Assembly: GCF_024746835.1 (NCBI RefSeq)
Contig: NZ_CP080531.1
Coordinates: 1,116,001 to 1,180,000, forward strand
DNA length: 64,000 nt
Source of the DNA: Mesorhizobium sp. AR02
GTDB lineage: Bacteria > Pseudomonadota > Alphaproteobacteria > Rhizobiales > Rhizobiaceae
Direction: 5' to 3'
Positions 17,669 to 27,165 of this stretch are shown here, in pieces (positions within the stretch are counted from its first letter, which is position 1; every line of letters begins with the position of its first letter). Under the pieces are notes generated by a model. The model did no database searches, was not told where the DNA came from, and saw only the letters and a program-made list of their open reading frames with translations. The translations under genes were made by a program, and so were the position numbers.

Positions 17669-17805
17669 CCGGCAATTTTGCTGGGGTAAATTCCGCCCCT
17701 TGATCGAGGTAATCCATTCGATCGTCGCGTCCATGACGAAAACGCCCGTGTTGGATCGGACCTTGCTGCCAATCCCTGTAGACACTACCCCAGCAAAATT
17801 ACCGG
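17669..17805. repeat. 137-bp element with 20-bp inverted ends
   Basis: The left end 17669-17688 and the right end 17786-17805 are inverted repeats with one mismatch in 20 bases (left CCGGCAATTTTGCTGGGGTA). Similarity continues a few bases outward. The interior has no gene. This is the form of a miniature transposable element or a deletion remnant of an insertion sequence; the ends recall those of IS21-type elements, but I cannot confirm the family. The rest of 17491-17951 holds no gene. Confidence 0.6.
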
Positions 17806-17951
17806 CCTCACGATTTACATGTCCAAGGCAACAGCTCCGAGGCACGGCTTTCACCATTGGGCACATCTGTGGCAGCCGAGGCCACAACTAAGGGATACTC
17901 TTTGTTGCCATCAAGATGATCCTCCTTTGAGCAAACGGGAACGGAAAGATC

Positions 17952-18304
17952 ATGCGCATGCTGACGACAATCGCCGTCCTTTTGGCACTCGGCGTGGCGT
18001 CGCCAGTTTACGCTCAATCCCCGGGCGCGCAACTTCCCCCAGATGTAACCCAGGCTCCGCCAACTTTGTGTGACCAGGCTTCACGAGCGTAGCGGTCATC
18101 GACATCGAGGATTTGCCTCCGGAAATTAGATCGGAGGTCGATGCCGTGATTACCCAAACGAGCTCGGAAGAGTAGTATATCCTGCAAAGTTCGATCGATG
18201 CGACGCCACCTGCCGTGTCGGTGTCGGCAGCGGTCGGGCTGGATTTGTCGCATGTGGTCGCTGCCAACATCGGTGACGATGGCCCAGACGACGACTTGAT
18301 TTGA
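17952..18304 (+). pseudogene. broken gene for a small exported protein
   Basis: A signal peptide (MRMLTTIAVLLALGVASPVYA) opens at 17952 and its frame ends at 18092. A second frame, one phase over, continues with VIDIEDLPPEIRSEVDAVI, hits a TAG, and then reads on through SSIDATPPAVSVSAAVGLDL to a stop at 18304. The simplest reading is one exported protein of about 110 residues destroyed by a frameshift and a nonsense mutation. A short 46-residue secreted peptide is the alternative. Confidence 0.5.
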
Positions 18305-18377
18305 TCGTCGGTCAGGCGCCGCACTTTGCATCGGGCATTCGAGATCGACTGCGAACTACGAGGCCGGAAGGATTGCC

Positions 18378-19568
18378 ATGGCCGAGGCTGCAATTCGCAA
18401 CTTCACCATCAATTTCGGACCGCAGCATCCGGCCGCGCATGGTGTCTTGCGGCTCGTGCTTGAACTCGATGGCGAGGTCGTCAAGCGCGTCGATCCGCAT
18501 ATCGGCCTGCTCCATCGCGGGACCGAGAAGCTCATAGAGCACAAGAACTATCTGCAGGCCCTGCCCTATTTCGACCGGCTCGACTACGTCGCGCCGATGA
18601 ATCAGGAGCATGCATTCTGCCTCGCCGTCGAGAAGCTGCTCGAAATATCGGTTCCGCGGCGCGGACAGCTTATCCGTGTCCTTTTTTGCGAAATCGGCCG
18701 GCTTCTGTCGCACCTTCTCAATGTGACGACGCAAGCCATGGATATCGGCGCGCTGACCCCGCCGCTCTGGGGTTTTGCCGAGCGCGAGAAGCTGATGGTC
18801 TTCTACGAGCGCGCTTCCGGCGCCCGCATGCACGCGAATTATTTCCGGGTCGGCGGCGTGCATCAGGATCTGCCTCCGAAACTTCTGGACGACATCTGGG
18901 ATTTCTGTGACCCGTTCCTCAAGGTCTGCGACAATCTCGAAGTGCTGCTCACAGACAACCGTATCTTCAAGCAGCGCAACGTCGACATAGGCGTGATCAG
19001 CCTCGACGATGCCTGGGCTTGGGGCTTCTCCGGCGTGATGGTACGCGGATCGGGCGCAGCCTGGGATTTACGCAAGGCGCAGCCATATGAATGTTACCCC
19101 GAGATGGATTTCGACATTCCCATCGGCAAGAACGGGGACTGCTATGACCGCTATCTCGTCCGCATGGAGGAAATGCGCCAATCGGTTCGGATCATGAAGC
19201 AATGTCTGGAAAAGCTGCGTCCACCGGAAGGCCGGGGGCCGGTGGCGATTCCGAACCAGAAGATCACGCCACCGTCGCGTGCCGAGATGAAACGCTCGAT
19301 GGAAGCGACGATCCATCATTTCAAACTTTATACCGAAGGGATTCATGTGCCGGCCGGTGAAGTCTACGCCGCCGTGGAGGCGCCAAAGGGAGAATTCGGC
19401 GTTTATTTGATTTCCGATGGCAGCAATGTTCCGTACCGGTGCAAGATCCGAGCACCCTCCTTCGCCCATCTGCAGGCAATGGATTTCTTGTGTCGGGGCC
19501 ACATGATCGCCGATGTCTCCGCGATCATTGGTTCGCTCGACATCGTGTTCGGAGAGATCGATCGTTAA
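18378..19568 (+). CDS. nuoD: orphan NADH-quinone oxidoreductase subunit D
   Basis: This 396-residue protein, full length for the 49-kDa subunit of complex I, lies in the peripheral arm next to the quinone site. Signatures are [21 protein letters not shown], the [15 protein letters not shown] motif, [13 protein letters not shown] and [17 protein letters not shown]. The C-terminus ends DIVFGEIDR, as expected. No other nuo gene is present in the neighbourhood, so it is a second copy outside an operon. The frame is intact, which suggests selection or recent arrival. Confidence 0.93.
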   Translation: MAEAAIRNFTINFGPQHPAAHGVLRLVLELDGEVVKRVDPHIGLLHRGTEKLIEHKNYLQALPYFDRLDYVAPMNQEHAFCLAVEKLLEISVPRRGQLIRVLFCEIGRLLSHLLNVTTQAMDIGALTPPLWGFAEREKLMVFYERASGARMHANYFRVGGVHQDLPPKLLDDIWDFCDPFLKVCDNLEVLLTDNRIFKQRNVDIGVISLDDAWAWGFSGVMVRGSGAAWDLRKAQPYECYPEMDFDIPIGKNGDCYDRYLVRMEEMRQSVRIMKQCLEKLRPPEGRGPVAIPNQKITPPSRAEMKRSMEATIHHFKLYTEGIHVPAGEVYAAVEAPKGEFGVYLISDGSNVPYRCKIRAPSFAHLQAMDFLCRGHMIADVSAIIGSLDIVFGEIDR

Positions 19569-19667
19569 GCCGAGTTGCACATCTCGGCTGCTGGAAGATA
19601 GGCCTACAAGCGCAGGATCATCCGTGGTTTATCGAAGTCGCGCAAAAAAGGCTCGCCGGAGTGGGTC

Positions 19668-19735
19668 TCTGGCCTGCTGCCGGTTCCATCTTCAACACCT
19701 TAACTCCGTGTCCATGGAACCGGCAGCAGGCCAGA
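19668..19735. repeat. 22-bp perfect inverted repeat (hairpin)
   Basis: The arms 19668-19689 and 19714-19735 are perfect inverted copies around a 24-base spacer; the left arm contains GGCCTGCTGCCGGTTCCAT. There is no T-run, so an ordinary terminator is unlikely. It sits between nuoD and a gene fragment, where the ends of a vanished insertion sequence would be expected. Confidence 0.6.
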
Positions 19736-19742
19736 CTGCCCA

Positions 19743-20006
19743 AACCAGCCTTACTCGGCCCTGACCTACCAGGGGGGAGCAGCCTGGCGCAAGCGCCTGC
19801 TCGACGACCTTGGCGACCAGGGTGACGTTTCGCGGTTGATCGAAAGACGCAGCGACGAAGACATCATCCAGGCGTTCTACGACGGTATCAAGCACAAGCC
19901 GGGCACGACCTTCGGCAACGTCAAGGCCGACGTCATCGCCAACAAGGAGCCGCATTTCCGCCGCGGCAACTTCTGCATCATCCGCTGCTCCCACTGGCAC
20001 GGCTGA
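19743..20006 (+). pseudogene. C-terminal fragment of an unrecognised protein
   Basis: One frame with no plausible start reads YSALTYQGGAAWRKRLLDDL, then DEDIIQAFYDGIKHKPGTTF and GNVKADVIANKEPHFRRGNF, to a stop at 20004-20006. The sequence has clear protein character, and its end recalls the C-terminal tail of some HD-domain phosphohydrolases. I am not certain of that. The 5' part is lost at or near the inverted repeat on its left. Confidence 0.45.
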
Positions 20007-20125
20007 TTCGCCCCAACCCACAATCGCGCAGCACGGCCGACCGGCCAATAGGAGCGGCCCTCCAGTCTCCGATCCTCCGCTCGCCCCAAGCGAGGCGGCC
20101 GAAATCTATCACGAGGCCAACTGGG

Positions 20126-21325
20126 TCAATCTCGCCAGCAGCTATCCGGCGGCGGGCCCCAGTCGGTCAACACGCAGGAATAGACGGCGGTTTCATCGAA
20201 AGGATAGCGCGCTTCCATGTCGGGGGTGAGCGTCAGACCGAGCCCCGTCGCGGTTGGACGGATCAAGCGGCCGTTCTGGATACGTCCCTGGTCGCCGATC
20301 ATCTCGGCGCCGAGCGGAAAATACAGCATCGGATATTCGACCAGTTTGCCGCCCGCCGCGAAGGCCGCGTGATAGCTGGCCATGATCGCCGCCGCGCCAC
20401 CCCAGGCATGCACCACCACGTCGGTGCCCTTGGCCTTGGCCGCCTCGAAAACATCCATGACAGCCGAAATTCCGCCCATCACTGAGGCGTCGGGCTGGAC
20501 GAAATCATAGACGTCGGCGTTGATGCGCTCGATCATCTCCTTGGGCGTGGTGACGATCTCGCCGCCGCAGACCGGCACATCGATACGGCCGCGCAGTTCA
20601 CGAAAAGCATCCGGCTGGTCGGGCCCAAGCGCCTCCTCGACAAACACCATGCGCTGGTCGGTGATGGCGTGGACGGCCTCGACGAAACCAACCACATCTT
20701 CGACAGTTTGAGGTGGATCGGCCAGGTTCTGGCACATATCGACGCCAACCTTGATGCCGCGCCGCCCTGCCTCTTCCAGCACCCAGGCCGTGCGCAGGAT
20801 GTCGCGCTTGACCGAACGGATCTTGTAGATCTCGATCCCGAGCGAACCCAGCATATCCAGTTCGCGCAGGAACTGTTCCTTGGCATCGCAACAGCCGCCC
20901 GAACCGTAGATCTGGATCGATTGGGCCTGCGCCCCGCCGAGAAGTGTGTAGACGGGCATACCCAGGCTCTTGGCCTTGGCATCCTGCAAGGCAATTTCGA
21001 AGGCCGCGATGACGTGGCGCGCGGCGCCTTGAAGCGACCAGTAATCGCACAGGCTGCGAAGGTCCTTGACCCGGCGTTCGATGTCGAATCCGTCGCGGCC
21101 GATCACCTGCGGACGGCAAAGGTCGACGATTGCCTGGAACACCAGCGGGGCGAATACAGCGAGGTAGCCTTCGCCCAGTCCGGTCACGCCATTGTCCAGC
21201 GTGACCTCCACCATGCCGATGGTGCGCTTGGGCCCGTTGGGGAAGCATTCCTTGATTTCCGGATCGTCCGCATCGGCATAGGGCGACGACAGCAGGACGC
21301 AGCGGATGTTGGTGATCAGGGCCAT
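20126..21325 (-). CDS. enolase-superfamily enzyme (mandelate racemase/muconate lactonising type)
   Basis: This 399-residue protein has the capping domain (residues about 1-130) and barrel of the enolase superfamily. IYKIRSVKRD carries the K-x-R catalytic pair, metal ligands appear in VGVDMCQNLAD, FVEEALGPDQP and VCGGEIV, and the barrel-end histidine is in VVVHAWGGAAA. Such enzymes abstract the alpha proton of a carboxylate, most often as sugar-acid dehydratases or racemases. It is the last gene of the 11-gene operon and shares one base with the gene before it. A sugar-acid substrate is inferred. Confidence 0.85.
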   Translation of the reverse strand: MALITNIRCVLLSSPYADADDPEIKECFPNGPKRTIGMVEVTLDNGVTGLGEGYLAVFAPLVFQAIVDLCRPQVIGRDGFDIERRVKDLRSLCDYWSLQGAARHVIAAFEIALQDAKAKSLGMPVYTLLGGAQAQSIQIYGSGGCCDAKEQFLRELDMLGSLGIEIYKIRSVKRDILRTAWVLEEAGRRGIKVGVDMCQNLADPPQTVEDVVGFVEAVHAITDQRMVFVEEALGPDQPDAFRELRGRIDVPVCGGEIVTTPKEMIERINADVYDFVQPDASVMGGISAVMDVFEAAKAKGTDVVVHAWGGAAAIMASYHAAFAAGGKLVEYPMLYFPLGAEMIGDQGRIQNGRLIRPTATGLGLTLTPDMEARYPFDETAVYSCVLTDWGPPPDSCWRD

Positions 21326-22233
21326 CAGTATCCTCGTGAAAAATCGACCACGCCTTCGAGTGGCGCGCCGGCGCGAAAGCGCGCCAGGTTGGCCAGGAAG
21401 ACATCGATCTTGCGGTCAAGCTCATCCGTCGTGCCACCGCCGGAATGCTGCGTCAGGATGATGTTCGGGCAGGTCCAGAACCTGTGCCCAGCCGGCAAGG
21501 GCTCATCGCGGGTCACGTCGATCACAGCGCCGCCAAGCCGGCCTTGCTCGAGGGCGTCGGCAAGTGCGTCCTCGTCCAGGATCGAGCCACGCCCGAAATT
21601 GCAGAAGATCGCGCCGACCTTCATCCTGGCCAGGCGAGAGGCATCAAAAAGACCTGCGGTCGCGGACGTGGCGGGCGCCGTGCAGACGACCAGGTCGGCA
21701 TCGGCAAGCGCCTTGTCGAGCCCCGCGACCTCGTCGCGCGTGATTGGCGTTATCGCGCAGCCGAATGGCGCCAGCAGTTCAGCCAGCCGCCGGTTGATCG
21801 CGCCATAGCCGAGCAGGACGACGCGCGCGCCGCGCAGCAGGCGCAGGCGCGTGCGCAAGGGATCGCCAAGCCACTGCTTGCCCGCCTGGAGAAGCACCAG
21901 GCGATCGATGCCCCGATAGAGCGCCAGAATACCGGCAAGCGCCGATTCCGCGACCGGGTCGGCAAAGAAGCCGGCAAGATTGGTCACCAGCGTTTTGCCA
22001 TGGCCGCATTTCCAGTCGAGGCCTGCATATTCGCCGAACCCTACCGATTCCAGTTGCAGCCAGCGCAGGTTCTGGTTTGCCGCGATCTTGTCAGGCTCGG
22101 GGTTACCGAACACGATGGCGCTGTGGCAATCGGCGTCCGCCGCCACCAGATTGACAGGAAGATCGCCCGCACCAAGCCTGAGCCGTGCCACCTGCTCGTG
22201 CGAAAACATGCCGCAAACACCGATTTCCGTCAT
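21325..22233 (-). CDS. D-2-hydroxyacid dehydrogenase family protein
   Basis: This 302-residue NAD(P)-binding enzyme has the nucleotide fold at VVLLGYGAINRRLAELLAPF. The active-site region follows in FCNFGRGSILDEDALADAL (catalytic Arg), RDEPLPAGHRFW (Glu) and IILTQHSGGGT (His). Members reduce 2-keto acids or oxidise D-2-hydroxyacids. It overlaps the aldehyde dehydrogenase gene by four bases and the enolase-superfamily gene by one, so it is tightly coupled to both. Confidence 0.87.
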   Translation of the reverse strand: MTEIGVCGMFSHEQVARLRLGAGDLPVNLVAADADCHSAIVFGNPEPDKIAANQNLRWLQLESVGFGEYAGLDWKCGHGKTLVTNLAGFFADPVAESALAGILALYRGIDRLVLLQAGKQWLGDPLRTRLRLLRGARVVLLGYGAINRRLAELLAPFGCAITPITRDEVAGLDKALADADLVVCTAPATSATAGLFDASRLARMKVGAIFCNFGRGSILDEDALADALEQGRLGGAVIDVTRDEPLPAGHRFWTCPNIILTQHSGGGTTDELDRKIDVFLANLARFRAGAPLEGVVDFSRGY

Positions 22234-23735
22234 CGGGCAACCGACGGCGGCGCGGTGGTGAACCAGATGGTCTTGGTCTGGAGATACTGGTCCATGGCCT
22301 CGGTGCCGTTATCGCGGGCGAGCGAGCCGGAGCGCTTGTAACCGCCGAAGGGCGTCTTGACGTAGCCTTCCGAAAAGCCGTTCACCGAAACCGTGCCGCA
22401 AGGTAGCCGCCGCGCCATGTGGATGGCGCGGTCTATATCACGGGCAAACACGGTGGCGTGCAGGCCATAGTCGGTGTCGCAGGCGATGCGTAGCGCTTCC
22501 TCCATACCGTCGACCGGCAGGATACCGAGGACCGGCCCGAAGATTTCCTCGCGCGCGATGCTCATCGTCGGGGTCATGTCGGCAAACACGGCAGGCTGGA
22601 TGAAATAGCCCGGACTGCTGGCGCCACCGCCGGTGAGAAGCCGAGCGCCTTCGGCCGCGCCACGCGCGATATAGCCGAGCACGCGGGTCTGGTGCTCCTG
22701 TGTCACCATTGCGCCGATATTGGTGGCGGGATCCAGCGGATCGCCGACAAGGAAGGCTTGCGCGCGGGCCGTCACGCGGTGCGCGAATTCCTCGGCCCGG
22801 CGTCTGTCGACAAGCTGACGCATATTGGCCGAGCAGTTCTGCCCGCCATTCCAGAAGGCCGACATCGCCGCGTGCTCGATGAGGTCGTCATTGATCTCGG
22901 CATCGTCGAGAATGATGAAGGGGCTCTTCCCGCCCATCTCGAGCCCGACCACCTTGAGGTTGCTCTCGCCGGCATAGCGCAGGAAATAGCCGCCCACTTC
23001 GGTCGATCCGGTGAAAGAGACGATATCGATATCGGGGTGGCGGCCGATCGCCTGCCCGGTTGTTTCGCCCAGTCCCGGCAAGACGTTGAGCACGCCGTCG
23101 GGCAGGCCCGCCTCCTGCGCCAATTCAGCCAGCCGCAGCACCGACAAGGGCGTCTGCTTTGCCGGCTTGACCAGGACCGAACAGCCTGCGGCCAGAGCGG
23201 GCGCCATCTTCCATGCCGCCATCAGCAGCGGGAAATTCCACGGCAGGACGAGACCGACCACGCCGGCCGGTTCCTTGACGATCAGCGCCAGGGCATTCTC
23301 ACCGGTCGGCGCCACCTTGCCGAAGGACTTGTCGGCAAGCTCGCCATACCATTGGAAGAAGGTGGACACCTCGCGGCCGATCTCATGCAGACAGTCGGTC
23401 ACGGTCTTGCCGCTGTCGATGCTCTCGAGAACGGCGAGTTCTTCACGATGGGTGCGCACCAGATCGGCGAGCCTGAGCATCACCTCCTTGCGGTATTCGG
23501 GCACGGCGCGTGACCAGACGCCGCTGTCGAAAGCCTTGCGGGCAGCCTTGACGGCTTCATCAACGTCAGCCGCGCCGCAATGCGCCACATCCGCTATGAC
23601 CGCCCCCGTCGCAGGGTTGATCGTCTCGAAGGTTGCGCCATCCAACGCCGGCGCGAAGCGGCCGCCGATGAATGCCAGGCCTTTCGGCACAAGCTTTGCC
23701 GCGATGTCATGGGCGCTGTCTCTGGTCAGGGTCAC
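22230..23735 (-). CDS. NAD-dependent aldehyde dehydrogenase (first of two in operon)
   Basis: This 501-residue ALDH has the motifs in order: GLVLPWNFPLLMAAWKMAPA, VSFTGSTEVGGYF, the general base in VVGLEMGGKSP, the catalytic cysteine in NGGQNCSANMR, and EEIFGPVLGILPV. It resembles gamma-glutamyl-gamma-aminobutyraldehyde or betaine aldehyde dehydrogenases, though a semialdehyde from sugar-acid breakdown fits the context. It overlaps the downstream dehydrogenase gene by four bases. Confidence 0.9.
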   Translation of the reverse strand: MTLTRDSAHDIAAKLVPKGLAFIGGRFAPALDGATFETINPATGAVIADVAHCGAADVDEAVKAARKAFDSGVWSRAVPEYRKEVMLRLADLVRTHREELAVLESIDSGKTVTDCLHEIGREVSTFFQWYGELADKSFGKVAPTGENALALIVKEPAGVVGLVLPWNFPLLMAAWKMAPALAAGCSVLVKPAKQTPLSVLRLAELAQEAGLPDGVLNVLPGLGETTGQAIGRHPDIDIVSFTGSTEVGGYFLRYAGESNLKVVGLEMGGKSPFIILDDAEINDDLIEHAAMSAFWNGGQNCSANMRQLVDRRRAEEFAHRVTARAQAFLVGDPLDPATNIGAMVTQEHQTRVLGYIARGAAEGARLLTGGGASSPGYFIQPAVFADMTPTMSIAREEIFGPVLGILPVDGMEEALRIACDTDYGLHATVFARDIDRAIHMARRLPCGTVSVNGFSEGYVKTPFGGYKRSGSLARDNGTEAMDQYLQTKTIWFTTAPPSVAR

Positions 23736-23794
23736 GCTGGCCTCCGGTCAGGTTGGTTGCGGGATCAGGTCGGCTTGCGCCGGGTTATGCATGC

Positions 23795-24757
23795 TCATCG
23801 CGCCACCAGGCGGGGCACGCCCGCGGCCTGCATCATCGCCAGGGTCTTGGCGCGATAGTCCTGACGAATGTCGCGTGTCGGCGGCCGGCATCGGCTCGAA
23901 GGCAGACCGATCAGTTCCATGCACAATTTGTCGAGATAGCCGTCGCCGCTGGTGAACTCCTTCTCGATCGCAACCCAGAGCTTGTAGAAGGGCATGGCCT
24001 CCTCCACCATCATGCGCGCGATCTCGGCGTAGTTCTGTGCCTTGACCTCGTCGATCAGCTTTATTCCCCATTCCGGCCAGTAGTTGCAGAGATGCACCTC
24101 GAAGGCCTGCGCGCCTAGCGACGGCATCGCCGAATAGGGAAAGAACAGATTGTTGTCGATGATCGTGAAGCGCTTGGAAAAATTCGAGGTGACGTCCTCG
24201 AATTCCATGGCGTCCGTTCGTGGTGTCGCCCATTTCAGGCCGACCACGTTCTCGATCCTGGCCAGACGATCGATCATGCCGAACGACAGGCTCGTCGATG
24301 TCCAGAACGTGTTGTAGACGATGATGCCGATGCGCGGCGCCGCCTTGGCCGCGGCCATGACGAACTCCTCGAAGTCAGCCTCCGTGTGGGTGAAGTAGAA
24401 CGGGCACGAGACCTGCAGGAAGTCGAACCCCATCGACTGCGCCGCCTGCGCCAGCTTCACCAGTTCCAGCGTGCTGGTCGATTGGCCGCCAAAGGCAAGC
24501 GGAACACCTCCCTTGGCCTCGTCGACAACGGTTTCGCCGACGCTGATCCGTTCCTGGAACGACATGGTCGAGAAGTCGCCCGCCGCGCCACCCGCCAGGA
24601 GTGTGGCATATTCGGTGGTCAGGCCGTTGTCGATCAGGAAGCGGACATAGGCCCTGATCGCCGCATGGTTGACTGGAAAGTCGGCACTGTCCTCGAATGC
24701 CGTCGGTATCGTCACATAGCAGCCCGCCAGACGCGATTTCAATTTTTCAAAGTCCAC
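23795..24757 (-). CDS. DapA-family lyase/dehydratase
   Basis: This 320-residue TIM-barrel Schiff-base enzyme belongs to the dihydrodipicolinate synthase/N-acetylneuraminate lyase family. The Schiff-base lysine is in VVGLKWATP, the catalytic tyrosine in IGIIVYNTFW, and the carboxylate-binding loop reads LLAGGAAGDFSTMSFQER, with AG in place of the usual G-TGE. I chose the GTG at 24757 because GGAG stands six bases before it; an ATG at 24772 lacks such a site. In this operon it probably cleaves or dehydrates a 2-keto-3-deoxy acid made by the enolase-superfamily enzyme. Confidence 0.82.
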   Translation of the reverse strand: MDFEKLKSRLAGCYVTIPTAFEDSADFPVNHAAIRAYVRFLIDNGLTTEYATLLAGGAAGDFSTMSFQERISVGETVVDEAKGGVPLAFGGQSTSTLELVKLAQAAQSMGFDFLQVSCPFYFTHTEADFEEFVMAAAKAAPRIGIIVYNTFWTSTSLSFGMIDRLARIENVVGLKWATPRTDAMEFEDVTSNFSKRFTIIDNNLFFPYSAMPSLGAQAFEVHLCNYWPEWGIKLIDEVKAQNYAEIARMMVEEAMPFYKLWVAIEKEFTSGDGYLDKLCMELIGLPSSRCRPPTRDIRQDYRAKTLAMMQAAGVPRLVAR

Positions 24758-24869
24758 AGTCGTCTCCCTCATGCAGGCCAGCACCGTCGCCGTCGCCCGC
24801 GGCTCTGTATGTTTCGCGTTGACCTTCGCTCGCGCCGTCGGGTTGACGAAGCTGAGCCCAGGGCCAGGA

Positions 24870-25985
24870 TCAGTCCCGCCCCTGGAGTTCCCGTGTGAGC
24901 GGTATCGTTCTGCCATCCCGAGCAAACAGATGCGCCTTGCGCCAATCAACCCCGATCTCGCATTTTCCCGTCCCGACGCTTCTCGCTTCCTCATCGCCCT
25001 GGCGCATGATCAGCGCGCCTGCCGGATGCGCCGGCGCATGCATGAAGCTCTCGCCGCCGAGCCGCTCGACAAATTCGACGTCGGCCTGCAGCCGCGGACC
25101 GGCCGCGCGGTGCGTGTTGAAATGCTCCGGCCTGATGCCGATGGTCACGCTACCGGAAAGCGCCATCGGCTGCGCCAGGTCGACTTCCACACTGTCGCCC
25201 GTCGTTCCCGGGATTTGCAGCGTCAGATGCGTTCCGTCCTGCGCCTCCACGAACGCTTCGAGGAAACTCATTTTCGGCGATCCCATGAAGCCAGCGACGA
25301 ACCGGTTGCACGGCGCATCGTAGATCTGTGCCGGCGTTCCGAACTGTTCGATCACGCCATCGCGCAGCACTACGATCCGGTCGGCCAAGGTCATCGCCTC
25401 GGTCTGATCGTGCGTGACATAGATCATCGTGGCACCCAGGCTTCTGTGCAGCTTGGCGAGTTCGAGCCGCATCTGGACACGCAGTTCGGCGTCGAGGTTC
25501 GACAGCGGCTCGTCGAACAGGAACACTTCTGGTTCGCGCACGATCGCACGGCCGATCGCCACGCGCTGGCGCTGTCCTCCGGAAAGCTCCTTGGGAAGCC
25601 GGGCCAGCAACGGGCCAAGCTGGAGCGTGTCAGCGACGGCAGCGACCCGCTTGTCACGTTCGGCCTTCGGCATGCCCTGCATCAGAAGGGAGAAGGCCAT
25701 GTTCTCGGCGACCGTCTTGTGCGGATAGAGGGCATAGCTCTGGAACACCATGGCCACGCCGCGATTTGCCGGCGGCACGCCTCGCATCGGCTTGCCACCG
25801 ATGGCAACCGTGCCGCCACTGATCGGCTCCAGGCCGCAGATCATGCGCAGCAACGTCGATTTTCCGCAGCCCGACGGACCGATGAAGACCAGGAATTCAC
25901 CATGCTCGATCGTCAGATCGATGCCAGGGATAATGATCTTCTCGCCATATTTCTTGGAGACGCCCGAAAGCTCAACCTTGGCCAT
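24870..25985 (-). CDS. CUT1 sugar ABC transporter ATP-binding protein (UgpC/MalK type)
   Basis: This 371-residue ATPase has Walker A GPSGCGKSTLLRMICGLE, Q-loop MVFQSYALYPHKTVAENM, signature LSGGQRQRVAIGRAI, Walker B VFLFDEPLSNLDAELR and H-loop YVTHDQTEAM. The TOBE-type C-terminal regulatory domain begins around residue 240 and includes GIRPEHF. The start at 25985 gives the standard length; a longer open frame upstream is overlap with the next gene. It energises the permease pair at 29880-31651 although it is separated from them in the operon. Confidence 0.92.
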   Translation of the reverse strand: MAKVELSGVSKKYGEKIIIPGIDLTIEHGEFLVFIGPSGCGKSTLLRMICGLEPISGGTVAIGGKPMRGVPPANRGVAMVFQSYALYPHKTVAENMAFSLLMQGMPKAERDKRVAAVADTLQLGPLLARLPKELSGGQRQRVAIGRAIVREPEVFLFDEPLSNLDAELRVQMRLELAKLHRSLGATMIYVTHDQTEAMTLADRIVVLRDGVIEQFGTPAQIYDAPCNRFVAGFMGSPKMSFLEAFVEAQDGTHLTLQIPGTTGDSVEVDLAQPMALSGSVTIGIRPEHFNTHRAAGPRLQADVEFVERLGGESFMHAPAHPAGALIMRQGDEEARSVGTGKCEIGVDWRKAHLFARDGRTIPLTRELQGRD

Positions 25986-27156
25986 AAGCAAGTCCTTCCT
26001 GGCGCCAGCCATCAGCGTCGGGCGCGAGAACGCTGGCATGGATGCCTGTGATGCCTTGGGAATCCTGCGCGTAGTAGGTGACGTAGAGGCTGCCATCGGC
26101 GCGCAGCGCCAGCGATGGATAGCCCAGATCCCGGTTGGGAAGGCCTGAGCGGACCATGTAGGGACTGGCCAAATTCCAGCTGTTTCCCTTGTCTTGGGAG
26201 ATGTAGAGCGCAATGCCGAAGGGCGCGCGCCGTCTTCCGGCGACGCAGGCGATGCGGCCGTCGTCGAGTTCCACCATATCGGCCGGATAGTCTTCGATCC
26301 CGGTCGGCGACGGGGCGCTCCACGAGACACCACCATCCCCCGAACTGACGACATGCAGGATGCGCGAGACATTGTCGCGCAAGAGCATGACGATCCGGCC
26401 GTTGCGCAGCAGGATGGGTGCCGGTTCCTCGAAGGCATGCCCTTCGCCCGCAGCCACCAGACGCGGCTCGGACCAGCTTTGGCCGCCATCGCCCGAGCGC
26501 ACGGTGAACACGGCGGCATAATTCGGCACGTCGCAAAGCGGCAGCATGATTTCGCCGTCGACCTCGATGCCGCCACGCATGCCGTAGCCGCCACTGAAAG
26601 GCGTCGTGTCGATGCGCGTCGACGCGGTGAAGGTGTTTGCGCCGTCGACCGAACGATGAACCCATGTTTGCCCGCCGCCGCGCGCCCAAGGATAGCGTTC
26701 CGCAAGCGCGGTTTTCTCCGGCGTCCAGTCTTGAAGTTCGGCCGCCATGGCCTCGGCGCCCAACAGCTCCTCCGGCCGCGTATAGGCGCCAGGCGCAAGA
26801 TGGGCCTGCGCATAGGCGAGCGTATGCCAGTCGAAGCGCCACTGGTTCAGCAGCACGACGCCCGAGCGCAGTAGGGTGAGGCCGGCGCATTCCACGCCTT
26901 GCCAGCCGAAACCGGGGACGATGGAAGGAGTCGACCAGCTTCTCCCCTCATCCGCCGATCGCATCAGCATGTTGCAGTACAGAGGATCCTGCGGTGGATG
27001 CAGAACCCCGGCACGGCGGCGCGACTGCGTGAATACCAGCAGCCAATTGTCGTTGGCCGCAACAGCGAGATGCGGATGCGCGCTGTATGCGTGCGGATCG
27101 CAATGGATCGTCTGATCATCCATTCGAGGTATCAAGGCTGCCGCGCCGGATTTCAT
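25972..27156 (-). CDS. Asp-box (sialidase-fold) protein, second of pair
   Basis: This 394-residue beta-propeller protein has five Asp-box motifs: SADEGRSW, SVDGANTF, SGDGGQSW, SGDGGVSW and SQDKGNSW. RMDDQTIHCDPHAYSAHPHL near the start and EEPAPILLRNGRIVMLLRDN in the middle resemble the exo-alpha-sialidase superfamily. There is no signal peptide, so it acts in the cytoplasm, unlike secreted sialidases. It starts ten bases after its homologue and overlaps the transporter ATPase gene by 14 bases. The true substrate is unknown. Confidence 0.8.
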   Translation of the reverse strand: MKSGAAALIPRMDDQTIHCDPHAYSAHPHLAVAANDNWLLVFTQSRRRAGVLHPPQDPLYCNMLMRSADEGRSWSTPSIVPGFGWQGVECAGLTLLRSGVVLLNQWRFDWHTLAYAQAHLAPGAYTRPEELLGAEAMAAELQDWTPEKTALAERYPWARGGGQTWVHRSVDGANTFTASTRIDTTPFSGGYGMRGGIEVDGEIMLPLCDVPNYAAVFTVRSGDGGQSWSEPRLVAAGEGHAFEEPAPILLRNGRIVMLLRDNVSRILHVVSSGDGGVSWSAPSPTGIEDYPADMVELDDGRIACVAGRRRAPFGIALYISQDKGNSWNLASPYMVRSGLPNRDLGYPSLALRADGSLYVTYYAQDSQGITGIHASVLAPDADGWRQEGLAYGQG

Positions 27157-27165
27157 CGTCGGGGC

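Noticed and set aside
24870..26813. 647-residue version of the transporter ATPase
   Set aside because: The ATPase starts at 25985; the extra N-terminal part is a shadow of the Asp-box gene.
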